From contig JAKLJG010000014.1 of NCBI GenBank assembly GCA_023151255.1, positions 1 through 64,000 of the forward strand: a DNA stretch of 64,000 nucleotides, read 5' to 3'. The notes beneath the pieces are model-generated. The model searched no databases and was not told the DNA's origin. It saw only the letters and a list, made by a program, of their open reading frames with translations. Of this stretch, positions 54,114 through 63,555 are shown one piece after another. The translations under genes and the position numbers were made by a program. The stretch is from Cyclobacteriaceae bacterium. Its GTDB lineage: Bacteria > Bacteroidota > Bacteroidia > Cytophagales > Cyclobacteriaceae. The first letter of the stretch is position 1; each line of letters opens with the position of its first letter.

Positions 54114-54912
54114 CGGCTTTTCGTCTGCGGGTTGTTGTGGTTGGCGTACCGGCCTTTTTGGGCTTATCGCTGTCGTCCAGCGAATCCATATCCACATCGG
54201 CTAAGATACGACCGGAATGCTCGTCAATCACGATTTTTTTCTTCTCACGTATTTCTGCGATTTTCTGAGGCGGTATAACAATGTTACAGCCTTCTGCTGC
54301 ACCCCGCACCACACGCACCACGGCCAGCCCGTTGGAAAGGCTGCTGCGCAGGCGATCGTAATATTTAAGCAGGTTTTTATCTTCAATTTTCTTAACCGCT
54401 TTTTCACGTTCGGCCAGCAGTTTCTTTTCCTCTTCCTCGCTTTCTTGCAGGATGCCGTCCAGTTCCTGCTTTTTGTTGGCCAGGTGCTCGCTGCGCTCTT
54501 TAATCAAGGCTTCGGTTTTCTCTATTTCTTCTTTTTTGGCGGCTGTCAGCTCTTTGCCTTCTTTTACCTTCTTTTCGCAAATCTGGATTTCCAGTTCCTG
54601 CAGTTCAACCTCCTTGGTAATGGCATCGAACTCGCGGTTGTTGCGTACGTTCTTTTGCTGTTCGTTGTATTTTTTTATAAGCTTTTCAGCTTCTTTAATC
54701 CCTTCCTTGCTTTTTTTGATATTGTCCTCGATTTCTTTCAGTTCGGCCTGGTGGCGCTGAAGGCGGGTGTTATACCCCTCAATTTCATCTTCCAGGTCCT
54801 GCACCTCATCGGGCAGGTCGCCCCGCAGTTTTTTCAGTTCATCCAGTTTGCTGTCAATGGTTTGCAGTTTTACAAGCGCTTCAAGTTTTTGTGCTACGGT
54901 TTGGGTTTCCAT
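54106..54912 (-). CDS. Coiled-coil protein of the CT398/DUF164 family with degenerate zinc ribbon
   Basis: A 268-residue protein. Residues about 10-190 form a long coiled-coil hairpin (KLEALVKLQTIDSKLDELKK, EVELQELEIQICEKKVKEGK). The C-terminal part aligns with the zinc-ribbon domain of the family: GAAEGCNIVIPPQKIAEIRE and IVIDEHSGRIL, where ribbon-type members have CxxC and CPxCGR. Only one of four cysteines remains, so metal is probably not bound. A Pro/Thr/Lys tail follows. Family members have been linked to the flagellar, secretion and RNA-processing machinery, with no agreed function. It starts at the base after the Nif3-like stop (TGA-ATG), so the two are co-translated, a pairing also common elsewhere. 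Confidence 0.88.
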   Translation of the reverse strand: METQTVAQKLEALVKLQTIDSKLDELKKLRGDLPDEVQDLEDEIEGYNTRLQRHQAELKEIEDNIKKSKEGIKEAEKLIKKYNEQQKNVRNNREFDAITKEVELQELEIQICEKKVKEGKELTAAKKEEIEKTEALIKERSEHLANKKQELDGILQESEEEEKKLLAEREKAVKKIEDKNLLKYYDRLRSSLSNGLAVVRVVRGAAEGCNIVIPPQKIAEIREKKKIVIDEHSGRILADVDMDSLDDSDKPKKAGTPTTTTRRRKAVG

Positions 54913-56010
54913 TCAGGTAATGTAACTTATTGGATTTGTGATAGTTCCGGAAAAATTGACTGCAAAAGTAGGAAATTTTTGGCTTAAAAGTGCTACCAAT
55001 AAGTCTTTGGTGAAGATCTCGCTTTCGTAATGCCCGATATCAGCAATAATTATGCGGTTGTCGGCATCGAAAAATTCGTGGTACTTGAAATCAGCCGAAA
55101 TTAAAACCTGAGCCCCGGCCCCGATAGCCGCTGGCAGCAGAAAGGCCCCGGAGCCCCCGCAAACGGCAACTTTTTTAACGGGGTTAGCGATGATTGATGT
55201 ATGGCGGATGATGGAAAGGTTCATGGCACTTTTCAGTCTCTTTAAAAAGGCAAGGGGCTCTTCGGTATGGGTCACCTCACCGATTATTCCGGAGCCGACC
55301 TCCTGGTTCAGGTTATTAAGCGGTGTAAGGTAGTAGGCCACTTCTTCGTATGGGTGGCTTTCTTTCAGTGCAGTTATTATCTCCTTCTCTTTATACGCAG
55401 GGAAAATCACTTCAGCTCGTACTTCATTTACAACCTCTTGCATATTGGCCCTGCCGATATGAGGATGGGCTTCCTCGTTCGGCATAAATGTTCCTGTGCC
55501 TTGGGTTTGAAAACTGCAGTTTTTATAATTGCCTATCTGGCCGGCACCTGCGCTATACAACGCTGTGAGTACGGCTTCGGTATGAGTGTGAGGTACGAAT
55601 GTTACCAGTTTAACCAGCGTGTCGGCTTTCGGAGCGAGTATTTGCAGGTTTATGAGGCCAATCTTTTCGGCAATTTTCCGGTTCACGCCTGTATTAACAT
55701 TATCAAGGTTGGTGTGTATGGCATAAATAGCCACATTATGCCTTATGGCTTTGATGACAGTTCGCTCCACGTAATTGCTTCCGGTAAGTTTTTTCAGGCC
55801 TCTAAAGATGATCGGATGGTGGGCAACAATGAGGTTGCAGTTGGTTTGCATAGCTTCGTCAACGACTGCTTCCGTACAATCCAATGTTACCAGGATGCCC
55901 GTTACGTCCTGTTCGGGGGAGCCGGTTAATAAGCCGGAGTTATCGTAAGTCTCCTGATAAGCTAGCGGAGCTATCGACTCCAGGTAGCGGGTAACGTCTT
56001 TAACCTTCAT
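54913..56010 (-). CDS. Nif3-like dinuclear metal centre protein
   Basis: A 365-residue protein of the NIF3/YbgI/YqfO family, which forms hexameric rings with two metal ions per subunit. The N-terminal block is SIAPLAYQETYDNSGLLTG, then NLIVAHHPIIFRGLKKLTG (metal ligands), AIYAIHTNLDNVNTGVNRKI, and VAVCGGSGAFLLPAAIGAGA and ISADFKYHEFFDADNRIIIADIGHYESE near the end. The middle segment (about 130-235) is the inserted PII-like domain of the longer members (TFVPHTHTEAVLTALYSAGA). Function is not settled, despite annotations as GTP cyclohydrolase. Followed without gap by the coiled-coil gene. Confidence 0.94.
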   Translation of the reverse strand: MKVKDVTRYLESIAPLAYQETYDNSGLLTGSPEQDVTGILVTLDCTEAVVDEAMQTNCNLIVAHHPIIFRGLKKLTGSNYVERTVIKAIRHNVAIYAIHTNLDNVNTGVNRKIAEKIGLINLQILAPKADTLVKLVTFVPHTHTEAVLTALYSAGAGQIGNYKNCSFQTQGTGTFMPNEEAHPHIGRANMQEVVNEVRAEVIFPAYKEKEIITALKESHPYEEVAYYLTPLNNLNQEVGSGIIGEVTHTEEPLAFLKRLKSAMNLSIIRHTSIIANPVKKVAVCGGSGAFLLPAAIGAGAQVLISADFKYHEFFDADNRIIIADIGHYESEIFTKDLLVALLSQKFPTFAVNFSGTITNPISYIT

Positions 56011-56030
56011 AACAATGTGGTGGTTAATCG

Positions 56031-56038
56031 TATTTTTG
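56031..56038 (+). promoter_or_regulatory. Possible -7 box of lpxK (TATTTTTG)
   Basis: A perfect TAnnTTTG box without a clear TTTG partner 19 nt upstream. The implied start site near 56045 leaves too short a leader for an ATG at 56052 and favours the one at 56076. Confidence 0.45.
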
Positions 56039-56075
56039 CACGGGTGTTTAAATGTGCCCTCAAGTTAAGGCATTC

Positions 56076-57119
56076 ATGTCAGTTTTAAAGTTTCTATTAC
56101 TCCCGCTGGCCATGGTTTACGATGTGATTACCAGCATCCGCAACAGCCTTTACGACCGCCAGTTGAAACCTTCGGCCCGGTTTGATTTTCCAATAATCGG
56201 CATTGGTAACCTGGCCGTTGGCGGTACCGGAAAAACACCTATGGTCGAGCACCTCATTCGCTTGCTTTCGCCCCGGGTAAAGGTAGCTACTTTAAGCAGG
56301 GGCTATGGACGCAAAACCAGAGGCCTGCGCTTTGCTGGTAAGCAGGATACGCCCGCCACCATTGGCGATGAACCCATGCAGCTTTTTACAAAATACGGAG
56401 CTGATGTTATTGTTACGGTGTGCGAAGATCGGGCCTTCGCCATTCCGCACATCTTGCAGGAGCATCCGGAGTGCGGAGTTATTGTATTGGATGATGCCCT
56501 GCAGCATCGCAGGGTAACGCCCGGGTTTATGATTTTACTGACAGACTATCATCGTCCTTTTTATTCCGACCATGTGCTGCCCTACGGACGCCTGCGCGAG
56601 GGCCGGGAGGGGGCGTTGCGTGCCGATGTGGTTGTGGTAACCAAATGCCCGCATGAGATTTCGGAAGAGCAGATGATGATAATGGAAAACGCTATACATC
56701 AGGTTGCTCACCGGCCGGTTTACTTTTCAACCATCCGCTATGGCGAACCGGTACCTGTGGCCGATGCACGCACTTTGACACCTGATGTTGTGCTGATTTC
56801 AGGAATAGCCAATCCCATGGTGCTGGAAAATTATGTTGTGAAAAATTTTACACTTCTTCATCATTTCCGGTTTCCCGATCACCACAACTATTCAACAGCC
56901 GCGTTACAGAAAATAGTAAACTTTATTTCAAAGCAGAGTAAACCTGTTTCGGTACTCACTACCGAAAAAGATGTTGTTAAACTGACTGCAGATAATAATC
57001 GTTTTTGGGCCAAGCAGCTTAATCTTTTTTATCTGCCCATTGAAACGGAGATTATCAGAAATGGTAAGGATTTTGATACGCTGATACTCGATTATTTGAA
57101 ACGTGCAACCCCGCAATAA
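56076..57119 (+). CDS. lpxK: Tetraacyldisaccharide 4-prime-kinase LpxK
   Basis: A 347-residue kinase that phosphorylates the 4-prime position of the lipid A precursor at the inner membrane. The N-terminal anchor is VLKFLLLPLAMVYDVITSIR; the P-loop is GNLAVGGTGKTPMVEHLI; then VATLSRGYGRKTRGLRFAG, TIGDEPMQLFTKYG, VIVLDDALQHRRV and VLPYGRLREGREGALRADVV. The end LTTEKDVVKL is also typical. I start at 56076 (MSVLKFLL), because an upstream ATG (56052) sits only about 7 nt after the likely transcript start. Its end overlaps the porin gene start by 17 nt. Confidence 0.93.
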   Translation: MSVLKFLLLPLAMVYDVITSIRNSLYDRQLKPSARFDFPIIGIGNLAVGGTGKTPMVEHLIRLLSPRVKVATLSRGYGRKTRGLRFAGKQDTPATIGDEPMQLFTKYGADVIVTVCEDRAFAIPHILQEHPECGVIVLDDALQHRRVTPGFMILLTDYHRPFYSDHVLPYGRLREGREGALRADVVVVTKCPHEISEEQMMIMENAIHQVAHRPVYFSTIRYGEPVPVADARTLTPDVVLISGIANPMVLENYVVKNFTLLHHFRFPDHHNYSTAALQKIVNFISKQSKPVSVLTTEKDVVKLTADNNRFWAKQLNLFYLPIETEIIRNGKDFDTLILDYLKRATPQ

Positions 57120-59010
57120 ATTTTGTATTTTAATAGTAGTGGGTTTGATGGTCATCTCCCATGCTGTTCTGGGCCAGGAAGAAGAGGAGCGCCCACGCGT
57201 TGGCTCCCGTATTATTGACGACACCACCCGGCAAATTTACGGACCGACAACTTCACGGTTTTTTACCCTGGATGAAATTTTTTATAACCGATGGCAAACC
57301 TATCCGATTGATACAGTCATTCAGGATTTCCACCGGTTTGGGTATGTGGAGCGGTACGAGAATAAATATCAGGATTTAGGTAATATAGGAACAGCAATAA
57401 CTCCTATTTACAACAGCCCACCAGAAAAAATTGGCGCTCTATCCGGGTTTAATGCCTATGATTTATACTGGGATACACAAGAGCCTGCTTACTACAACAC
57501 ACGTTCGCCATACTCCAACATGCATGTGATGCTGGGCGGCCGAGGCAGGTCATTAACACATGTTACCTATAGCCGTAATATAAATCCACGCCTCAACTTT
57601 GGCTTTTCTTTTAATGGACTTTTTATTGATAAACAAGTGCAGCGACAGGGTAAAGGAGACAGAAATGTAACAAGCAATAACTACACTATTTTCTTAAGCT
57701 ACCACAGTAAAGACAGTTCGTATGTGTTGCTGGCGAATTTCAGGCGAATGTACCATCGGGTGTTTGAATATGGAGGAGTAAAGCTGGAGGGTGATTATGT
57801 TGTTGAAGACTTGTTTAAGATCAACGCCCAACCCTGGCTTGAAAATGCCGAGAGCAACGATCTGCGGAGAAATTATTACCTATACCATCAATATAAAACA
57901 GGTAACGGGTTTCAACTGTATCATAGGTTTGACAGTCACCGTCAGCGTAACCAGTTTCTTGATGGTGCCGAACCAAACGGAAGTGTGTTTTTCGATGCGG
58001 TTGTTGTTGATAGCGCCACCACAAAAGACGAGGTAAAGTTTAACACCCTTCGAAACGAATTGGGTGTTAAGGGAAACCTGCTTAAGTTTTTCTATAACGG
58101 GTTTGTGGTGTTCAGAAACTTTGCAATTAACTATAAATACTTTTATGAAGATGATTTGTATTTGCCTACAACAGGCACCGAGTTTTATGTAGGCGGCCGG
58201 ATGAGACTAGACTTGAAGTCTTGGTTAAAAGTAACCGGTAATGTTGAATGGATGCTGGATGATCGCCACCGGATTAACGGGGCAATTCAATCGCGATGGT
58301 TTGAAGCTTCTGTCGAACGGTCAGTTTACACACCCGCTTTCTTACAACAGGCCTACCGGGGCAGTCATGATGTATGGCTAAATAATTTTAGCAATAGCGA
58401 GGCCAGCCGGATAAAAGGTAACCTGATTGTAAAGTCGAGGCGATTGGTTTTTTATCCAGGGGTGAGCTTAAGCACTTTCCGGAATCTGATCTTTTTTAAG
58501 AAAGGGGATTATGGTAGTGATCAAACGGTGCTGCCGGTCCAAACAGAAGGATATCAAACCCTGGTTAATCCGGAACTTCGACTATCGGTTATGGTTGTAA
58601 AAAATTTATCCTTTAACGTAACGGGTATTTATACTGAAGTGCTTGAGAATGCCGGTGATGCGATTCAGGTGCCGCGTTTTTTTGTAAACAGCCAATTGGC
58701 CTATTCTAATATCTGGTTTGGCGGCAATTTCGATTTCCAGGTGGGTGCTGATGTACATTGGAAATCAGCCTACTATGCCTATGGTTATGATCCGGCCATT
58801 CAGCAATTTTATCAACAGCAGGTGGTGAAGGCGCCTGATTTTCCTGTGATTAATGTTTTTCTGAATGCCAAAGTGCTGCGCGGTCGTATATTTTTACGAT
58901 ACCACAATTTATTCAAAGCCTTCAGCAACACGGGTCCGGTACCCACTCCCGGCTACCCCGGTGTGCGCAACGTGCTTGATTTCGGATTTGACTGGTCGTT
59001 TTATGACTAA
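57103..59010 (+). CDS. Putative porin (Porin_10 type outer-membrane barrel)
   Basis: A 635-residue exported protein with a GTG start at 57103 that overlaps lpxK; signal peptide ILIVVGLMVISHAVLG before QEEEERPRVG. The rest is rich in Tyr, Asn and alternating strands (NINPRLNFGFSFNGLFID, YVLLANFRRMYHRVFEYGG, IWFGGNFDFQVGADVHWKSA), ending VRNVLDFGFDWSFYD with an aromatic last strand. DEIFYNRWQTYPIDTVIQDF and SNMHVMLGGRGR near the start are the landmarks of the putative porin family of Bacteroidota. Substrate unknown. The alternative starts are GTG at 57139 and ATG at 57148. Its end overlaps miaE by 8 nt, so lpxK, this gene and miaE form one operon. Confidence 0.85.
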   Translation: MQPRNKFCILIVVGLMVISHAVLGQEEEERPRVGSRIIDDTTRQIYGPTTSRFFTLDEIFYNRWQTYPIDTVIQDFHRFGYVERYENKYQDLGNIGTAITPIYNSPPEKIGALSGFNAYDLYWDTQEPAYYNTRSPYSNMHVMLGGRGRSLTHVTYSRNINPRLNFGFSFNGLFIDKQVQRQGKGDRNVTSNNYTIFLSYHSKDSSYVLLANFRRMYHRVFEYGGVKLEGDYVVEDLFKINAQPWLENAESNDLRRNYYLYHQYKTGNGFQLYHRFDSHRQRNQFLDGAEPNGSVFFDAVVVDSATTKDEVKFNTLRNELGVKGNLLKFFYNGFVVFRNFAINYKYFYEDDLYLPTTGTEFYVGGRMRLDLKSWLKVTGNVEWMLDDRHRINGAIQSRWFEASVERSVYTPAFLQQAYRGSHDVWLNNFSNSEASRIKGNLIVKSRRLVFYPGVSLSTFRNLIFFKKGDYGSDQTVLPVQTEGYQTLVNPELRLSVMVVKNLSFNVTGIYTEVLENAGDAIQVPRFFVNSQLAYSNIWFGGNFDFQVGADVHWKSAYYAYGYDPAIQQFYQQQVVKAPDFPVINVFLNAKVLRGRIFLRYHNLFKAFSNTGPVPTPGYPGVRNVLDFGFDWSFYD

Positions 59011-59614
59011 GAAAACAGCTAAAGATAAATATACACTCGGGTTGGAATTGCCCACCGATCCACGCTGGGCTGATATGGCCGGAAAGAATATACACGAGGT
59101 GTTGGTTGACCATGCCTACTGCGAGCAAAAAGCAGCTTCTTCCTGTATATCCCTCATTGTTCAATATCCTGATAAGGAAAAACTGGTGGAGATGTTGACC
59201 CCGGTGGTTGCCGAAGAGTGGAACCACTTTGAACGGGTGGTGGATGAATTGAAGAAGCGAAAACTACCTCTTGGCAGGCAACGCAAGGATGAATACGTGG
59301 AGGCCCTTCAGAAAATTATCCGAAAAGGAGGGAGCCGCGAAGAACAACTGGTAGAGAAACTGCTGATGAACGCACTGATTGAAGCGCGCAGTTGCGAGCG
59401 GTTTAAAATGTTGTGGAAAAATATACCGGATAAAGCCCTTTCAGATTTCTATTACGAACTTATGGTGTCTGAAGCGGGTCACTACAAAAACTTTCTTTTG
59501 CTGGCAAAAGAATACCTGCCGGCTGCTGATGTTGATAAACGATGGCGTGAATTACTTGAACAGGAGGCGGAGATCATCCGCCACCTGAAGGTTCGCCCCG
59601 ACCGGATGCACTGA
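59003..59614 (+). CDS. miaE: tRNA-(2-methylthio-N6-isopentenyl-A37) hydroxylase MiaE
   Basis: A 203-residue ferritin-like diiron hydroxylase that oxidises the isopentenyl group of ms2i6A in tRNA. Ligand motifs are LVDHAYCEQKAASSCISLIV, VVAEEWNHFERVVDELKKRK, LIEARSCERFKMLWKNIPD and MVSEAGHYKNFLLLAKEYL, which supply the four Glu and two His expected for a diiron site. The start is taken as the ATG at 59003, since longer frames run into the porin gene. The enzyme needs oxygen, suggesting an aerobic organism. It abuts a convergent gene, with no space between stops. Confidence 0.9.
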   Translation: MTKKTAKDKYTLGLELPTDPRWADMAGKNIHEVLVDHAYCEQKAASSCISLIVQYPDKEKLVEMLTPVVAEEWNHFERVVDELKKRKLPLGRQRKDEYVEALQKIIRKGGSREEQLVEKLLMNALIEARSCERFKMLWKNIPDKALSDFYYELMVSEAGHYKNFLLLAKEYLPAADVDKRWRELLEQEAEIIRHLKVRPDRMH

Positions 59615-62600
59615 TTAATGTCGAATTACGAATTTTGAAGTGGCAGAACTTTTTCCGGTTTGTAAAACCATAAAGTAAATTCCGTTGGCACGGTTGCCCA
59701 GTTCCAGGCGGTGCTGGTACTGGCCGGTATCTGCCCAGCCCAGGTTTTTCTGCGTAACCAGTTTGCCGGTTTGGTCAACCATCTTTAAGGTTACCGGTGC
59801 GCCCTTCCTCAGCTCAAACGAAGCGGTTATGTATTCATCAGCAGGATTTGGATATACGGTGAAAAACTGAACAGTACCCTTGGGATCTTCGATTCCTGTA
59901 GGTGCCATTTGTATATTCACAAAATCGATGGCCCAGCCCCATGCATTGGTTATTGCACTGGTTTTCATACGAAAACGGATAAGCACCTCATCGCCATCGT
60001 TAAATGTTTCAGTAAGGTCAATCACATGATCAACAAACATCGATTTATTTCCTGGCTGCCCGGCCGTATAGGCCGCCAGCCAGGCGGGGTCATGGGTGGC
60101 ATCGTAGGCTGGTGCCAGGGCAATCCAGTCCAGCCCATTGGTAGTTGCTTCAACTACTACATAATCGTTAACCGGCTCAACAATAGCAATGTCGCGATAG
60201 TGAAGAAGCGGTGAGGCGGCATTAACTTTTATCGGATGCCGGATGATCAGTTGGTATTCAAAATTATTAACGTAACTGTGTTGTGTTTGCAGGTTGCTGC
60301 GTTCGTTGTTGTTGCCGCCAGGCGTGGATTGCAACGAAAGTCCGGTAACAGTTAAATCCGAAATATTTTTGAAGTACGTTGAGTAGGCATCTTCCAACGA
60401 CAATATATCGAGGTGGTTGAGTGGATAGGTTATTGAATGCACCGGACCGTTACCCTTGAAACCGATTAGTTTAACGTCTTTGTTTCCCGGGGCAAGGTTT
60501 GAAACGTTAAGCACTATTTCGGAAGGAACGGTGGCCGGTAGTGTGCCTATTTTCGTTGCTCCGGCAAAAACCTGTACACTGTCGAAGTTCTCTTCAACTT
60601 TAATTTTAAGGTTTAAATCTTCCTGGGGAGAGGTGCCGGATGCTAAGACTTCAGGTTTTTTAAATGGAGTTTGTACTGCATCAATTGTGGCCGTCCAGAT
60701 GCCGCGGCCGTGGGTGGCAATCACCACCTGGTCGTCCTGGCCTTTCATATCCCACACCGATACTTTCGGAAACTCATCAATCAGGGCCCACGTCAGGCCG
60801 TTATCCAGCGATTCAATAATACCTATTTCAGAACCTACCCAGATGATATTCGGATTATCAGGCCTTACGTACAGGCAATACACAGCAACATCCGGAAACC
60901 CGGTGCTGCTCTCGGAATTGGTGCCGAAGCCTGAAATATCCTGCCAGGTTTGACCAAGGTCGGTAGTGCGCAAAACTTTCGGTGCATCAGCAAAGGAGAA
61001 CAGGGCATAGGCTGTGTTAGGCTCAAACGGGTGCGATGCCAGTTTGCTGATGGTACCCAGTGTAACATCCGTGAAGTTGTTCGTTACGGAAAAGGAGAGT
61101 CCGCCATTGGTTGATACATGCAGGTTGCGTGTGGTCGACATGCCGCTGCCGGCCCATACAATGTTGGCGTTGGCCTGCGAAACTTCGACATCCAGAAATG
61201 TACTGGCTCCCCATTTTTCGGTTATCGGGGTTAGTGTCCAACTGGTGCCAAAGTTGGCTGACCGGAAAACGCCCGATGAGGTTACCGTAAAAATGGTTTC
61301 GGGGTTGAGCTTCGAGTTGGCAAGCTTTGAAATGAAGGGGGATGATCCGGTAATGCCTGAAGTTGCGGATGCCCAGCTGTTGCCACCATTGGTTGATCGG
61401 GAGAAATTATTAAACTGCGAGCCGCCAATCAGTTTCTGATCATCCAGGCTGTGCCACAATACCTCAAACCCGTCACCACCCAGGTTAAACACGTAGTTGG
61501 TGGTGGCCGATGCGACCGTGTTGGCTGGTGATTTCCAGGTTCCGTTGTCCTGCATGCCGCCAAAATATTCATCTTTTCCGGGCCGCTTGTCGGCTCCGTA
61601 AAATTGACTTGTATTGTACATGTTACCAGCCATCGTCCAGTTTCCTTGGGCAATGCCTGGTGATGCGGAGGTATTTGAAATAAATAAACCGCCATCGTTG
61701 GCTACCAGTATTTTGTAGGTGCTTCCGGACATGGGGATGAGTACAATATTGTGCTGATCAGGGTGCATGTCTATCCCGAAGGTCTGGAAACGGTTTTTAC
61801 CATCGAACTGGTTGTACGCATCCGAAACTGTAATGGTGGAGGCATTAAGTTTAGGAACTGAAGTAAACAGAAATCCTAATTGCGACTCAACTACATCACC
61901 AGGCCACGATTTACCTTCGGCCAGGTAAGGCCAGATGTTGTACATCATATTGAATACCTGCCCTCCATTAACTGCAATGCTGGGGCTTGGTGCCGATGCA
62001 TTATAGGTTACGTTATTTACATAAACATACTCGCGGCTTTGCTGAAGGGCTGTTCCATCTGTATTGAAATTGACCAGGTTAAACTGACCGTCCCGGCCCT
62101 GGTCGCGGAAGGAGACCATCAGTTGCCGGTTGTTTGTGATATCCCACGCCTCAAAAGGAACATCCACGTAATCAGTGTAACTGTAATTTGCTTCGGGCAC
62201 ACCTGAAGTTGCTCCTTCAGGTACCAAAAACCGGTGTGCTTTCTGCGATTTGCCCGGCCCGAAGCGGAGCTCTACTGAAATGGAATTAGCTTGCGGGCCA
62301 ACCTGGAAGTTGCCATTGGAAGCCCCGGTAAACGTTACCAGTTCCATAAAATTTTGTGTGGCATTTTGCTGCAGCGAGTAGGAGCCAACCGAGGTTGACC
62401 CTCCGGTAAGTTGAGTGCGGAAAAGATTGACACCACCATAATACACGATGTTTGCATTAAACGGATCGCAGGCAATGGTGTTATCGTACCAGCCTTGTCC
62501 GCCCAAAAAATTAACACCGGTTCCGTTAAACGTTACATCCACCAGCGACCAGCTTGTTCCGCCATTATCCGACATGTATAGATCGGAGTTGGTACCGGAA

Positions 62601-63550
62601 AGACTTCCTTCAGCGCTGGCAAAAATCCGGTTAGGATTTGCCGGTGACACCGCAATCTCCACACGGCCGGTTATGCTCATCCCGGTGTTTGATGCGGACC
62701 AGCTTTGCCCGCCATCAGTAGATTTAAGCACGCCAAAACCATTTCGTGCAGCATACTGAATAGTAAAATTTCCGGGCGTGGCTTTCAGGTCCTGAATAAA
62801 CGAAAGCGATGAAACCTGTGTCCAGGTTGTACCGCCATTGGTGGTGCGGTATATGCCATTGTTTGTGGCTACAACTACCACATCGGCATTGGCCGGATCA
62901 ATAATTAACCGGTTTACATCATTGAAGTTTGCTGTTGAAGGAAGATAAGTCCAGGTAATTCCCCGGTCCACCGACTTAAACATACCGTTTCCATTTACGC
63001 CATCCACGTTACCGAACCCTTCGCCCGTACCGCAATACATAATGTTGTTGTTTGATTCGGCCATGGCGATAACGGTTGTGGCCAGGTTGGGTAAATCAGG
63101 TGTAAGCAATGTCCAACTTTGGCCGCCATTGGTAGTTTTCCAGATACCACCGGCTACCGAGCCGGCAAACCAGGTATTGCGTTGCGGGTCAGCCGGGTCA
63201 ACTATCAGTCCGCGGGTGCGGCCGGGTACGTTGGCGGGCCCGCGTTCAGTCCATGCCAGCACACCATTGCTCTGCTGGCGTCCTGCTTTTTTGCGTGCGG
63301 CTTCGGTTTTGGCTTTTAGTAGCTCTTTTATCTTGTAGCCCTGCTGATAGCCGGGCTTATCCTCACCCTCCCGCGTACGTATGCCTCTGTGGAAAAGTAT
63401 AAACTGTTCAGGATCATCCACATGGTCTTCTGCAGCTTCTTTATTATTTACTGAAACACCTACTGCATTATTCAGTGGATTAAAAAATATAACCCCCAGA
63501 ATGGAAACACAAAATACAGTTGTGAGTGAAATGATTTTATTAATTGACAT
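59615..63550 (-). CDS. T9SS-exported protein with Asp-box/sortilin-like propeller
   Basis: A 1311-residue surface protein. The N-terminus has a hydrophobic export signal (IISLTTVFCVSILGVIFFNP). From about residue 95 it carries Asp-box (BNR/VPS10-like) repeats, such as STDGGQSW, SVDRGITW, TTNGGTTW and STNGGNSW, that form one or two propellers around 100-980 with an insert near 380-580. A beta-rich region follows, and the last 75 residues are a type A T9SS sorting domain: FTVYPNPADEYITASFELRK, LKMVDQTGKLVTQKNLG and RANGIYFMVLQTG, ending KFVIRH. The protein should be secreted and attached to the surface; no catalytic residues could be assigned. It begins 5 nt after a small lipoprotein gene. Confidence 0.92.
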   Translation of the reverse strand: MSINKIISLTTVFCVSILGVIFFNPLNNAVGVSVNNKEAAEDHVDDPEQFILFHRGIRTREGEDKPGYQQGYKIKELLKAKTEAARKKAGRQQSNGVLAWTERGPANVPGRTRGLIVDPADPQRNTWFAGSVAGGIWKTTNGGQSWTLLTPDLPNLATTVIAMAESNNNIMYCGTGEGFGNVDGVNGNGMFKSVDRGITWTYLPSTANFNDVNRLIIDPANADVVVVATNNGIYRTTNGGTTWTQVSSLSFIQDLKATPGNFTIQYAARNGFGVLKSTDGGQSWSASNTGMSITGRVEIAVSPANPNRIFASAEGSLSGTNSDLYMSDNGGTSWSLVDVTFNGTGVNFLGGQGWYDNTIACDPFNANIVYYGGVNLFRTQLTGGSTSVGSYSLQQNATQNFMELVTFTGASNGNFQVGPQANSISVELRFGPGKSQKAHRFLVPEGATSGVPEANYSYTDYVDVPFEAWDITNNRQLMVSFRDQGRDGQFNLVNFNTDGTALQQSREYVYVNNVTYNASAPSPSIAVNGGQVFNMMYNIWPYLAEGKSWPGDVVESQLGFLFTSVPKLNASTITVSDAYNQFDGKNRFQTFGIDMHPDQHNIVLIPMSGSTYKILVANDGGLFISNTSASPGIAQGNWTMAGNMYNTSQFYGADKRPGKDEYFGGMQDNGTWKSPANTVASATTNYVFNLGGDGFEVLWHSLDDQKLIGGSQFNNFSRSTNGGNSWASATSGITGSSPFISKLANSKLNPETIFTVTSSGVFRSANFGTSWTLTPITEKWGASTFLDVEVSQANANIVWAGSGMSTTRNLHVSTNGGLSFSVTNNFTDVTLGTISKLASHPFEPNTAYALFSFADAPKVLRTTDLGQTWQDISGFGTNSESSTGFPDVAVYCLYVRPDNPNIIWVGSEIGIIESLDNGLTWALIDEFPKVSVWDMKGQDDQVVIATHGRGIWTATIDAVQTPFKKPEVLASGTSPQEDLNLKIKVEENFDSVQVFAGATKIGTLPATVPSEIVLNVSNLAPGNKDVKLIGFKGNGPVHSITYPLNHLDILSLEDAYSTYFKNISDLTVTGLSLQSTPGGNNNERSNLQTQHSYVNNFEYQLIIRHPIKVNAASPLLHYRDIAIVEPVNDYVVVEATTNGLDWIALAPAYDATHDPAWLAAYTAGQPGNKSMFVDHVIDLTETFNDGDEVLIRFRMKTSAITNAWGWAIDFVNIQMAPTGIEDPKGTVQFFTVYPNPADEYITASFELRKGAPVTLKMVDQTGKLVTQKNLGWADTGQYQHRLELGNRANGIYFMVLQTGKSSATSKFVIRH

Positions 63551-63555
63551 TGCCT

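Noticed and set aside
54217-54987. 256-codon open frame on the plus strand, antisense to the coiled-coil gene
   Set aside because: It is almost wholly Phe/Leu, the expected antisense image of a Lys/Glu coiled coil, and it crosses the start of the Nif3-CT398 junction.
55267-55929. 220-codon plus-strand frame antisense to the Nif3-like gene
   Set aside because: Composition unlike a protein, rich in Cys, Phe and Tyr, and the minus-strand gene has conserved metal-binding motifs throughout.
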